Source: UBA993 sp964436815 (GTDB lineage Bacteria > Bacillota > Dethiobacteria > DTU022). Taken from it: DNA of 55,823 nt. The stretch spans positions 1 through 55,823 of the forward strand of contig CAYTER010000009.1 in the NCBI GenBank assembly GCA_964436815.1, written 5' to 3'. The notes below the pieces were generated by a model. The model was not told where the DNA came from, did no database searches, and saw nothing but the letters and a program-made list of their open reading frames with translations. The position numbers and the translations under genes were made by a program. Below are positions 42,897-51,501 of the stretch, one piece after another; position 1 is the first letter of the stretch, and every line of letters starts with the position of its first letter.

Positions 42897-44561
42897 ATGA
42901 AACGGGACGATAAACTCCAGGTGCTAAAGCATCAACTGGCCGAGTGGGAAGGGAAAAACGAACAACTGAAAATGCGGGAAGGTTTATTCAGCACAATTTC
43001 CGGGGTGCCGGTCAATCCAATCTACACCCCACTTGATCTGGAAGGGTTTGATTATGGTAATGACCTGGGATTGCCCGGGGCTTATCCCTATACCAGGGGA
43101 GTACAGGATAATATGTATCGCGGCCGGTTCTGGACAATGCGGCAATTCTCCGGTTTTGGCGATGCTTACGATTCCAACCGCCGCTATCGTTTTCTTCTGG
43201 ATCAGGGTCAAACCGGTCTTTCAGTTGCCTTTGATCTGCCTACAATTATGGGCTACGACTCCGACCATGAGCGATCAATTGGTGAGGTGGGACGCTGCGG
43301 TGTAGCTATCGATTCCCTGGCGGACATGGAAATTCTTTTTGATCAGATACCGTTGGATCAGGTCACCACTTCGATGACCATCAATGGTCCTGCTTCAATA
43401 CTGTGGTGTATGTACCTGGCTAATGCCGAAAAACAGGGAATCGGATTAGATCAGGTTGGCGGGACTATCCAAAATGATATTTTAAAAGAATATATTGCGC
43501 AGAAATCCTGGATCTTTCCCCCGGAGCCTTCAATCAGGCTAATCACCGATATTTTTGCATTTGCTGCTGATCATGTTCCAAAATGGAATACAATCAGTAT
43601 CAGCGGTTATCATATCAGGGAAGCCGGATCCACGGCAGTTCAGGAGCTGGCTTTTACCCTGGCAGACGGTTTTGCCTATGTTGAGGCTGGTTTGGCGGCG
43701 GGACTGGATGTGGATATATTTGCTCCCCGACTTTCTTTCTTTTTCAATGCGCACCTTGATTTTTTCGAAGAGATCTGCAAATACAGGGCAGCAAGACGAA
43801 TCTGGGCCCGGCACCTTAAAGAACGATATGGGGCAAAAAATCCACTTTCGTTAAAGCTGAGGTTTCACACCCAGACAGCAGGATGCAGCCTGACGGCTCA
43901 GGAGCCGGAAAACAACATAGTCAGGACAACCCTGGAAGCACTTTCAGCTGTATTGGGCGGCACCCAGTCGCTGCACACCAATTCAATGGATGAAGTTCTG
44001 GCCCTGCCCACAGAAAAAGCAGTTACCATAGCCCTCCGGACACAACAGATTATTGCTCACGAAAGTGGAGTGGCTAACACTATAGATCCGCTGGCCGGAT
44101 CTTACTATGTTGAAGCGCTGACCAACCAGATGGAGCAGGAAGCTGAAAAATATTTTGAGCAAATAGATCAGCTGGGCGGAGTATTAAGGGCGATTGACTG
44201 CGGGTTTTTTCAACAGGAGATTGCCGATGCGGCTTACACCTATCAACAGGCAGTCGATCGGCAGGAGCGGATTGTAGTTGGTGTAAATCGCTTTAACAGC
44301 GAAGTAAAACCGCAAATCGAGCTGTTAAAAATTAACCCTGAGGTCGAACTAAAGCAGATCGAACGCCTCGCTAGGCTGCGGAGCAAACGCGACAACCTGG
44401 CGGTTAGCCATGCGATTGAAGAGCTGAAGAAAACAGCTGCCGGAAATGACAACCTGATTCCAAAAATTCTTGATGCGGTCAGGTGCTACGCAACAGAAGG
44501 AGAGATAGTTTCAGCTCTGAAAGCTGTGTTTGGGGAATACAAAGAAAAGCCTCTGTTTTAG
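42897..44561 (+). CDS. icmA: Isobutyryl-CoA mutase-like large subunit (B12-dependent acyl-CoA mutase)
   Basis: 554 aa, the substrate-binding barrel without the B12 domain. Relative to P. shermanii methylmalonyl-CoA mutase, numbering is shifted by five: Tyr243-His244 match Tyr238-His239 here. The two residues that select the carboxylate substrate differ: Tyr89 is Phe84 (RQFSGFG) and Arg207 is Gln202 (KEYIAQK). Phe and Gln are the known isobutyryl-CoA mutase pair (IcmA Phe80/Gln198). It is therefore likely to interconvert isobutyryl-CoA and n-butyryl-CoA, although annotation pipelines would probably call it methylmalonyl-CoA mutase. AGGGTG supports ATG 42897 rather than TTG 42876. Confidence 0.85.
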   Translation: MKRDDKLQVLKHQLAEWEGKNEQLKMREGLFSTISGVPVNPIYTPLDLEGFDYGNDLGLPGAYPYTRGVQDNMYRGRFWTMRQFSGFGDAYDSNRRYRFLLDQGQTGLSVAFDLPTIMGYDSDHERSIGEVGRCGVAIDSLADMEILFDQIPLDQVTTSMTINGPASILWCMYLANAEKQGIGLDQVGGTIQNDILKEYIAQKSWIFPPEPSIRLITDIFAFAADHVPKWNTISISGYHIREAGSTAVQELAFTLADGFAYVEAGLAAGLDVDIFAPRLSFFFNAHLDFFEEICKYRAARRIWARHLKERYGAKNPLSLKLRFHTQTAGCSLTAQEPENNIVRTTLEALSAVLGGTQSLHTNSMDEVLALPTEKAVTIALRTQQIIAHESGVANTIDPLAGSYYVEALTNQMEQEAEKYFEQIDQLGGVLRAIDCGFFQQEIADAAYTYQQAVDRQERIVVGVNRFNSEVKPQIELLKINPEVELKQIERLARLRSKRDNLAVSHAIEELKKTAAGNDNLIPKILDAVRCYATEGEIVSALKAVFGEYKEKPLF

Positions 44562-44622
44562 AAGATCCGACTAACGGATTCAGTGGGCAAAAGAAATTTG
44601 CTGAACAGGAAGTGGTGGTTAA

Positions 44623-45021
44623 ATGAACCCTAAAAAGATCAGGGTCCTGGTAGCTAAGCCGGGCCTCGATGGTCATGATCGCGGGGCAAGAGTGGTTGCG
44701 AGAGCATTGCGTGATGCCGGCATGGAAGTAATCTATACCGGCCTGCACCAGACTCCGGAGCAAATAGCAGAAACAGCTTTGCAGGAAGATGTCGAAGTGG
44801 TTGGCTTAAGCATTCTTTCAGGAGCGCATATGTCTCTTGTTCCCCGGATCAAGGATCTGCTTAGAAAGGAAGGCCTGGGCGATGTTTTACTGGTCGTCGG
44901 CGGAATCATACCTGAAGAGGATGCAGCAGATTTGATCAAAAAAGGCTATGCCGACCAGGTTTTTACTCCCGGAGATTCGCTCGATAAAATCGGCAATTAC
45001 ATTAGCAGCAAATTCGGATAG
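44623..45021 (+). CDS. icmB: B12-binding small subunit of the acyl-CoA mutase
   Basis: 132 aa. GLDGHDRGARV contains DxHxxG, whose His is the lower cobalt ligand; SILSG and VVGGIIP complete the cobalamin fold. It pairs with the large subunit 61 bases upstream, as IcmA/IcmB do. Ends 12 bases from the stop of the convergent SDR gene. Confidence 0.9.
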   Translation: MNPKKIRVLVAKPGLDGHDRGARVVARALRDAGMEVIYTGLHQTPEQIAETALQEDVEVVGLSILSGAHMSLVPRIKDLLRKEGLGDVLLVVGGIIPEEDAADLIKKGYADQVFTPGDSLDKIGNYISSKFG

Positions 45022-45033
45022 GAAAGAGAACAA

Positions 45034-46056
45034 TCAGGCCACACTTTTCCGTTTTCTGGATTTATTCGGCAGCTTTTTCCCGCTTCGCTTTGCAGGTGCC
45101 CATTTAATGAAGTCGGATACTGCTTCAGAAAGCGGCCTGGCCTGATAACCGAGATCACGCCTCGCTTTTAAAGAACTGAATGCTGAATTCTCCAGCAGGG
45201 TCTGAAGGGAATAGACGGTATAACGTGATTTAATTCTAAACCACCGGATCAAGCCCTGGAATAAACCGAGCACAAAAATTGCGAAGCGGATCGGGATTTT
45301 TATTTTTGGACTTCTGGTACCGGTGGCTTCCTGGGCCATCTGACACAGGTTTTCAACTGAAGCCTGAGCTCCCGAGAGAATATATATTTCTCCGCTAACA
45401 CCATTATCCCTGGCCAGGATTAATCCTCTTGCAACATCGCGTACATCAACAAAGTCATAAGAGCCATCTACCAGCAGGTCTGGCTTGCTGTCCGCAAATG
45501 AAAGCAGGGCTTTTCCCATTTCCGATCCGGTGTAGTCATGCAAGCCGATAATACCGCTCGGACAGGCAATAACTGCATTTAAACCCCTATCTGCCAGATC
45601 GAGGACAATTCTGGTTCCTTCAGCCTTGGTTCGATCATAGGAACCAAGAGGGCTGTCCAGGGCAAGAGGAGTTTTTTCATCGATGATTACACCATGCGGC
45701 TCCCGTCGAAAAGCATGAACCGAACTGACATGAATGAACCGGCGAACACCATATTCCAAAGCTGTTTCTGCTACGTTGCGGGTTCCTTCGACATTAACCC
45801 TGGTCATCATTTCTTCCATGCCCGGCCTGATAGCGATCACTCCGGCCAGATGAAAAACGGTATCAATTCCGATCATTGCTTTCTGAAGAAGCTTGCGATC
45901 AAGAACATCGCCGACGATCACTTCAATCAGCATACCATGGAGCGATTGCAGAGCTTCTCCAGGGTAGACCAGGGCTCTGACTTTTTCTCCTTCCGCTATC
46001 AGTTCACGCACCAATACATTGCCCAGATGACCGGAAGCGCCGGTAACCAATATCAT
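45034..46056 (-). CDS. Extended SDR, dihydroflavonol reductase/epimerase-like
   Basis: 340 aa. GASGHLGNVLV nucleotide loop, FHLAGVIAI, VSSVHAF, catalytic YDRTK, then a C-terminal region of about 110 residues with a hydrophobic stretch (IRFAIFVLGLFQGLI) and a very basic tail (KKLPNKSRKRKS). Substrate unknown; related proteins act on sugar nucleotides, steroids or flavonoid-like ketones. One base separates it from the TetR gene upstream, so the two form an operon and the repressor probably controls it. Confidence 0.8.
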   Translation of the reverse strand: MILVTGASGHLGNVLVRELIAEGEKVRALVYPGEALQSLHGMLIEVIVGDVLDRKLLQKAMIGIDTVFHLAGVIAIRPGMEEMMTRVNVEGTRNVAETALEYGVRRFIHVSSVHAFRREPHGVIIDEKTPLALDSPLGSYDRTKAEGTRIVLDLADRGLNAVIACPSGIIGLHDYTGSEMGKALLSFADSKPDLLVDGSYDFVDVRDVARGLILARDNGVSGEIYILSGAQASVENLCQMAQEATGTRSPKIKIPIRFAIFVLGLFQGLIRWFRIKSRYTVYSLQTLLENSAFSSLKARRDLGYQARPLSEAVSDFIKWAPAKRSGKKLPNKSRKRKSVA

Positions 46057-46057
46057 A

Positions 46058-46657
46058 TCAAGACCTCCGTTTAATGCCGTTTAGAAGCATTTTAATGCTT
46101 TCCTGCAGTTTATAGCCCCAATCGTCCGTTTCTGGTTCAAGAGCAGCCTGAAGAAAAAGACCGCTTGAAAGAGATAGCAGGAGTTGACTGGCTGTTTCAG
46201 GATCGATCTCTTCGAGAGTGCCTTCTGCAATTCCCTGGCTTATTAAATTGGCAAAAGCTTCTTGAAACCGGCGATAGGGAGCAATGGTTGACCGCCGGAT
46301 CTTTTCATTCCGGTTGGCATGAGTCCAAAGTTCTAAAAAAAGCCCCATAAAATAGCGATTATTCTCAAACAGGGGCTGCATCATTCCAGCCATCTCCAAA
46401 AGACCATCAGGGACGCTTTTTGCCTGAGAGGTTACGGTGGAAAAATTGGTTTCCAGAGCATTAAGCCAGGTATCGATCAGTTCAAGAAAGACTGCTTCCT
46501 TGCTTTCAAAGTGATAATAAAAAGCGCCCTTGCTAACTCCGGCCAGAGAGCATATTTCGGCTACACCGGCCGATTCATAACCATCTCTGGCAAATAGCAT
46601 AGTTGCCGATTCCATTATGGCGCTCTTAGTTTTTGCACTGCGTTCAATATTGTTCAT
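46058..46657 (-). CDS. TetR/AcrR-family repressor
   Basis: 199 aa. N-terminal HTH: AKTKSAIMESATMLFARDGYE, then AEICSLAGVSKGAFYYHFESKEAVFLEL, the TetR signature. The C-terminal helical domain binds an unknown ligand; fatty acyl-CoA is plausible next to acyl-CoA genes. GGAG lies before the ATG. A palindrome CGACCGGTCG lies just upstream, between its promoter and start, so it is probably autoregulated. Confidence 0.92.
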   Translation of the reverse strand: MNNIERSAKTKSAIMESATMLFARDGYESAGVAEICSLAGVSKGAFYYHFESKEAVFLELIDTWLNALETNFSTVTSQAKSVPDGLLEMAGMMQPLFENNRYFMGLFLELWTHANRNEKIRRSTIAPYRRFQEAFANLISQGIAEGTLEEIDPETASQLLLSLSSGLFLQAALEPETDDWGYKLQESIKMLLNGIKRRS

Positions 46658-46672
46658 TAATTCTCCAAAAAC

Positions 46673-46682
46673 CGACCGGTCG
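46673..46682. promoter_or_regulatory. Palindromic TetR operator
   Basis: Perfect 10-base palindrome CGACCGGTCG within AACCGACCGGTCGTT, 16 bases before the TetR start and about 17 downstream of the -10 box. Similar palindromes are bound by many TetR repressors. Confidence 0.6.
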
Positions 46683-46698
46683 TTATGTTATTAACTAG

Positions 46699-46726
46699 AT
46701 TATAGACCAATCTGCAGCGATGTCAA
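46699..46726 (-). promoter_or_regulatory. Promoter of the TetR-SDR operon
   Basis: On the - strand: TTGACA (complement of 46721-46726), 16-base spacer, TATAAT (complement of 46699-46704). Both boxes are perfect consensus, which suggests strong expression when the repressor is released. Confidence 0.8.
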
Positions 46727-46888
46727 GGGAAATTATGCTTGTTATAATCTCATTTTCCTTCTGATATTGCTTAATTAACCTGATTTTAGGATCGTGCAAA
46801 AATCTGCACAGTAGAAAAGGAAACGCCGGATTTTAACCGAATAGTTAGTTAGTGTGAAATTAATATTTAAAGGGACGGTTAAACGGTT

Positions 46889-48895
46889 ATGGTAAAAAAA
46901 GATCTTACTGCAGCCGGAGAGCGGATAAAAGAGTTGCGCAACTTGATTGATTTCCATAATCACCGTTATCATGTGCTCGATTCTCCCGAAATAGACGACC
47001 AGTCATTCGATTTGCTGCTGCGAGAGCTCGAAGAGCTTGAAGATCGGTATCCGGAACTTCAGGATCCTGAATCTCCAACCAGAAGAGTGGGCTCTAAACC
47101 GCTTGCTGCATTTGCCACTGTAGAACACAAAACTCCAATGCTTGGACTGGACAACGCTTTTAATCAGGATGAAATAACCGCTTTTCATAATAGAGTTTGC
47201 AAACTGGTTGAAGAAGAGAAGTTTGATTACTTTTGTGAGTTGAAAATAGACGGGCTTGCCGTATCGCTTAATTATGAAAACGGTTTGCTGAAGAGCGGTT
47301 CAACCAGGGGTGACGGCTTTGTTGGCGAAGATGTTACGCTTAACCTGCGGACTATTAAGCAGGTGCCGTTAAAACTGCCCGAACCGTTAACTTTAGAAAT
47401 TAGGGGCGAAGTATATATCTCCCGTGCTGATTTTGAAGCATTAAACCGGCGGAGGGAGCTTGATGCGTTACCGCTTTTTGCAAACCCGCGAAATGCGGCA
47501 GCCGGTTCCCTGCGTCAGCTTGATCCCCGTTTGACGGCAATGAGGCCGCTAAAACTTTTCATTTATGGCATCGGGGAAAACAACCTCAACTTTGACACTC
47601 AGTCTGCAGTCTTAAAGCACTTGGAGACGCTGCAGCTTCCGGTAAGCGGATTAAGTAAAATTTGCTCCGGCCTCGAAGAAGTTTGGGAATTTTGCACCCT
47701 GATGCAAAATAAGAGAGATGAGCTGCCTTATGAAATCGACGGTGTGGTTATTAAGGTAAACAGTTTAGATCTGCAGAAAAAACTGGGACACACGGCGCGC
47801 AGCCCCCGCTGGGCGATAGCCTACAAATTTCCACCAGAAGAGAAGATGACTAAAGTTATCGATATCCAGGTCAATGTGGGCCGGACAGGCGCCATTACTC
47901 CGGTTGCTTTGTTGGAGCCTGTTTTTTTAAGCGGAACAACCGTGCAAAGAGCAAGCCTGCACAACGAAGATCTAATCGCAGAAAAAGAGATCATGATTGG
48001 TGATACTGTGGTGGTCCGCAAAGCGGGAGAAATTATACCCGAAGTGGTTAAGGTCGAAAAAGAGAAGCGTACCGGCAGCGAAAAAGCTTTTTCAGTGCCG
48101 CTTTACTGCCCTTCCTGTGGCGCAGAAACGGTCCGACTGCTCGAGGAGGCGGCAAGACGCTGTCTTAACCCGGCTTGTCCGGCTCAGCTGGTCGAAAAAA
48201 TCGTGCACTTTGCTTCCCGCAGGGCGATGGATATCGAAGGTTTAGGGCCGTCCGGAGCCGAGTTGTTATTCCAGAGTGGCCTGGTAAAAGATATTGGTGA
48301 TTTATATTACCTGCGATTCGAGGATCTGACAAATCTGCCACGGGTCCAGGAAAAAACAGCTTTTAACCTGCTCAGGGCAATTGAAAAAAGTAAAAACAAC
48401 CCACTGAGAAGGTTTCTCTTTGGCCTCGGAATCAGGCATGTTGGTGAAAAAGCGGCGCGATTGTTGGCGGAAACATTTATTACTCTCGATCAAGTACGTC
48501 TGGCCGGACCTGATGAATTAATGCAGATTGAAGAAATAGGTCCGAAAATAGCGGAAGCGGTAGTTTATTACTTTAAGCGTGGCGAAACAGCGCAGTTAAT
48601 TGAAAAAATCAAGAGAGCAGGCGTAAATTTATCTGAACCGGTTCAGCAACAGTTTTCAGCAGGTAGACTGAGCGGAAAAGTTTTTGTTTTCAGCGGCGGG
48701 CTAACGAATTATACACGAGATGAAGCTGCCGCCCTGATTGAGGCAAAAGGAGGCCGGATCAGCAGCTCCGTCAGTCAAAAGACTGACTATTTAATCCTGG
48801 GATCGGAACCCGGCAGCAAATTAGCCAAAGCGAAAGAACTGGGGCTTGAAATTATTGATGAAGAGCAATTCGCAGCGCTCATCAGTAACGACTAG
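46889..48895 (+). CDS. ligA: NAD-dependent DNA ligase LigA
   Basis: 668 aa, standard length. Adenylated Lys119 in ELKIDGLAVSL, the Ia region with YHVLDSPEIDD for NMN, the OB-fold, a Cys4 zinc finger (CPSCG...CLNPACP), helix-hairpin-helix repeats and a C-terminal BRCT domain (about 590-668). Seals nicks in replication and repair. It starts 231 bases from the divergent TetR gene; I saw no clear promoter. The sigma-54 activator follows after 15 bases. Confidence 0.97.
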   Translation: MVKKDLTAAGERIKELRNLIDFHNHRYHVLDSPEIDDQSFDLLLRELEELEDRYPELQDPESPTRRVGSKPLAAFATVEHKTPMLGLDNAFNQDEITAFHNRVCKLVEEEKFDYFCELKIDGLAVSLNYENGLLKSGSTRGDGFVGEDVTLNLRTIKQVPLKLPEPLTLEIRGEVYISRADFEALNRRRELDALPLFANPRNAAAGSLRQLDPRLTAMRPLKLFIYGIGENNLNFDTQSAVLKHLETLQLPVSGLSKICSGLEEVWEFCTLMQNKRDELPYEIDGVVIKVNSLDLQKKLGHTARSPRWAIAYKFPPEEKMTKVIDIQVNVGRTGAITPVALLEPVFLSGTTVQRASLHNEDLIAEKEIMIGDTVVVRKAGEIIPEVVKVEKEKRTGSEKAFSVPLYCPSCGAETVRLLEEAARRCLNPACPAQLVEKIVHFASRRAMDIEGLGPSGAELLFQSGLVKDIGDLYYLRFEDLTNLPRVQEKTAFNLLRAIEKSKNNPLRRFLFGLGIRHVGEKAARLLAETFITLDQVRLAGPDELMQIEEIGPKIAEAVVYYFKRGETAQLIEKIKRAGVNLSEPVQQQFSAGRLSGKVFVFSGGLTNYTRDEAAALIEAKGGRISSSVSQKTDYLILGSEPGSKLAKAKELGLEIIDEEQFAALISND

Positions 48896-48910
48896 AAAGA
48901 GGTTTTGCTA

Positions 48911-50311
48911 ATGGTTAATGGAGATTTCCAGAAAAACGAAGATTTGCTGGCCGGAGTGGCAGCAAACAGGCAAATGCTGCAGGCGATCATCGACTCATTG
49001 TCTGATGCTGTATCCGTAGTCGATGAAAACGGGATCGGCATCATGATCAATCGCGCCTATACAATGATTACGGGCATGACAAGAGACCAGGTCCTGCAAA
49101 AGCCGGCTACGGTTGATATTGCCGAAGGAGAGAGCGTCCATTTAAAAGTATTAAAGACCGGAAAGGCGATCAAAGGCGTCCGGATGAAAGTAGGTCCGCT
49201 CAGGCGCGAAGTAATTGTCAGCTGCGCACCTTTATATATCGAGGATAAAATCAGGGGCAGTGTTGGTGTAATCCACGACATATCTGAACTGCGATTGGTT
49301 ATGGAAGAGCTTGAAAGAACCCGTCGCCTGGTTCGAAAACTGGAAACGCGCTACACCTTCGAAGACATAATCGGTGACAGCAGACTTTTACGCAAAGCGA
49401 TTGAAAGAGCCAGACAGGCTGCAGCAACTCCTGTTTCGGTCCTCTTGCTGGGAGAATGCGGGACCGGGAAAGAACTCTTCGCCCATGCTATTCATCATGC
49501 CGGCGAAAGAGCAGATAAACCCTTCATCAGGGTTAACTGCGCTTCACTGACCGACACGCTGCTGGAAAGCGAGTTATTCGGCTATGGTGACGGCGCTTTT
49601 ACCGGAGCCAAGAAAGGCGGACGTAAAGGCTATTTTGAGGAAGCCACCGGGGGAACCCTGTTTTTAGACGAAATCGGTGCGATGGGTCAGGATGCACAGG
49701 CCCGGCTGTTGAGAGCTCTCCAGGAGGGCGAAATAATCAGGGTGGGTGAATCTCGCAGCCGACAGATCGATGTCCGGATCATCGCCGCAACCAATGCCGA
49801 CCTGGAAAAACTGGTCGAGAAAAAACTCTTTCGCAATGATCTTTACTACCGGATTAATGTTTTTCCGATTCAAATTCCGCAGCTTAAGGAAATAAAAAGC
49901 GATATACCGCTCTTGGCAAATTATTTTGTGGCCCGCTATGCCCAGGAATACGGCAGAAGTACTGTTAATATCGATTCTGCGGTTTTCCGCAAGCTTAAAG
50001 ATTATGACTGGCCTGGAAATATCCGCGAACTGCAAAATGTGATGGCCAGGGCAGTGATCAATCTCGACCGCCTTGATTCGCTGGTTACCGAAGAGCACCT
50101 GGTTATGCCATCATTAACAGCAGATCCGGAAAAGAAAAATGTCCAGATATCTGCAGAAGGCAGTTTAAAGGAGATGCACCTGGACTGGGAAAAGGAAATA
50201 CTGAAGCAGGCTCTCAGTCAGACTGGTGGCAATAAAGCTGAAACTGCCCGGTTGCTCGATATATCAATCCGTAATCTCTACAACAAACTACACCTGCATA
50301 AACTGATCTGA
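48911..50311 (+). CDS. PAS-AAA+-Fis sigma-54-dependent activator (BkdR-like)
   Basis: 466 aa. PAS sensor (about 20-130), a short helical linker, AAA+ domain with Walker A GECGTGKE (181-188), sigma-54 contact loop GAFTGA (228-233), Walker B FLDEIG (251-256), RNDLYYRINVFPI, and a C-terminal Fis HTH (NKAETARLLDISIRNLYNKL). TTG at 48905 lies too near the ribosome site; ATG 48911 is preferred. A -24/-12 promoter lies 13 bases after the stop, in front of leucine dehydrogenase, so this activator probably drives that operon as BkdR does in Bacillus. The PAS ligand is unknown. Confidence 0.93.
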   Translation: MVNGDFQKNEDLLAGVAANRQMLQAIIDSLSDAVSVVDENGIGIMINRAYTMITGMTRDQVLQKPATVDIAEGESVHLKVLKTGKAIKGVRMKVGPLRREVIVSCAPLYIEDKIRGSVGVIHDISELRLVMEELERTRRLVRKLETRYTFEDIIGDSRLLRKAIERARQAAATPVSVLLLGECGTGKELFAHAIHHAGERADKPFIRVNCASLTDTLLESELFGYGDGAFTGAKKGGRKGYFEEATGGTLFLDEIGAMGQDAQARLLRALQEGEIIRVGESRSRQIDVRIIAATNADLEKLVEKKLFRNDLYYRINVFPIQIPQLKEIKSDIPLLANYFVARYAQEYGRSTVNIDSAVFRKLKDYDWPGNIRELQNVMARAVINLDRLDSLVTEEHLVMPSLTADPEKKNVQISAEGSLKEMHLDWEKEILKQALSQTGGNKAETARLLDISIRNLYNKLHLHKLI

Positions 50312-50323
50312 AAATATTATAGT

Positions 50324-50340
50324 TTGGTATGAAAATTGCA
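50324..50340 (+). promoter_or_regulatory. Sigma-54 (-24/-12) promoter
   Basis: TTGGTATGAAAATTGCA: GG at 50326-50327 and GC at 50338-50339 separated by exactly ten bases, as sigma-54 requires, with TTGC at -12 and TGG at -24. It lies 43 bases before the LeuDH ATG and next to a sigma-54 activator gene. Confidence 0.8.
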
Positions 50341-50382
50341 AAAATATTTTATGAAGAAAATATTTTTGCCGGAGGTATTTCT

Positions 50383-51426
50383 ATGTCAAATTACTTTTCC
50401 AGGATGGAAAAACAGGAATTTGAATCGGTATTGCTTTATCATGACCCGGATTCGAATTTAAAGGCGGTTATCGCTATACACAACACCAATCGCGGTCCGG
50501 CTCTAGGCGGGACAAGGATGTGGACCTATCCTGACGAGGAAGCAGCCATTGATGACGTCATGTGTCTGGCTCGCGGTATGAGTTACAAATCAGCCGCTGC
50601 CGAACTTCCGCTTGGAGGAGGAAAAGGAGTAATTATTGGCGATCCCTGCCGGGAAAAAAATGAAAAGCTTTTTAAAGCTTATGGCCGAGCGGTTGACAGG
50701 CTTCAAGGGTGGTTTATTACCGCTGCAGACATGGGGATTGAAGAAGCAGACCTTGATCTGATCCGCAGCGTCACCAATTATGTGGTTGGTGGTTCGGCGA
50801 TCGGCAGTCCCTCGCCCTATACTGCTTATGGAGTTTGGCGCGGCATTAAAGCCGCCGCTGAACAGGTTTACGGAAACCCTGATTTAAAAAATTTGAAGAT
50901 TGCTGTTCAGGGCGTAGGTAGTGTCGGTTATGCGCTTTGCCGACACCTCGCTGAAGAAGGGGCAAAGTTAATGATTGCCGATTTAGATGAAAACAGAGTT
51001 AAAAAGGTTGTTGCTGATTTTAGGGCAACCGCTGTTGACACTGAGCAGATCTACAGCCAGGAATGTGATATTTTTGCTCCCTGTGGGGGAGGTGGAGCCA
51101 TTAATAATAGAACAGAGCCGTCTTTAAATTGCCGGATCGTGGCCGGTGCTGCTAATAATGTTTTACGTGATGACAGCCTGGGTGACAGATTGTATCAAAG
51201 GGGAATCCTTTATGCTCCGGATTATATTATTAATGCCGGCGGTATTATATTCGTAGAGATGAAAAGACAGGGTATCGCTGAGGCGGAACAGATAATGGCT
51301 CACATCAGCCTGATTGAAGGAAGGCTCCGGGAAATATTCAGCCGTTCAAAGAGAGATGGCCTGAGACCGGAAGAAGTTGCCGATATCTATGCGGAAGAAA
51401 AACTACAGGAGAAAGTAACCTGGTAG
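50383..51426 (+). CDS. Leucine/valine dehydrogenase
   Basis: 347 aa. Catalytic Lys in ELPLGGGKGVI, ITAADMG, TNYVVGG, and the NAD fold GVGSVGYALCRHL. Reversibly deaminates leucine, valine and isoleucine to 2-oxo acids with NAD+. An upstream in-frame ATG (50329) lies inside the sigma-54 promoter; GGAGG at 50370-50374 supports ATG 50383. Followed after 75 bases by a 2-oxoacid oxidoreductase that can take the product, so the pair forms a catabolic unit. Confidence 0.92.
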   Translation: MSNYFSRMEKQEFESVLLYHDPDSNLKAVIAIHNTNRGPALGGTRMWTYPDEEAAIDDVMCLARGMSYKSAAAELPLGGGKGVIIGDPCREKNEKLFKAYGRAVDRLQGWFITAADMGIEEADLDLIRSVTNYVVGGSAIGSPSPYTAYGVWRGIKAAAEQVYGNPDLKNLKIAVQGVGSVGYALCRHLAEEGAKLMIADLDENRVKKVVADFRATAVDTEQIYSQECDIFAPCGGGGAINNRTEPSLNCRIVAGAANNVLRDDSLGDRLYQRGILYAPDYIINAGGIIFVEMKRQGIAEAEQIMAHISLIEGRLREIFSRSKRDGLRPEEVADIYAEEKLQEKVTW

Positions 51427-51443
51427 GAAGTTTTCAGAAACCA

Positions 51444-51490
51444 TGCAATATTTTGCAGGCAAACAATTACAAACTGCATTATATTGCAGG
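51444..51490 (+). repeat. Two TGCA-N6-TGCAGG repeats before the oxidoreductase operon
   Basis: TGCAATATTTTGCAGG at 51444-51459 and TGCATTATATTGCAGG at 51475-51490; starts are 31 bases apart, about three helical turns. The second touches the ribosome site. They could be a regulator's paired sites. Confidence 0.45.
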
Positions 51491-51501
51491 GAGGGATAAA
51501 G

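Noticed and set aside
42876..44561. Methylmalonyl-CoA mutase annotation
   Set aside because: The carboxylate-binding Arg and its partner Tyr are replaced by Gln and Phe, the isobutyryl-CoA mutase pair.
50329..50382. ATG start of LeuDH at 50329
   Set aside because: It lies within the sigma-54 promoter, upstream of the expected transcript start; GGAGG supports 50383.
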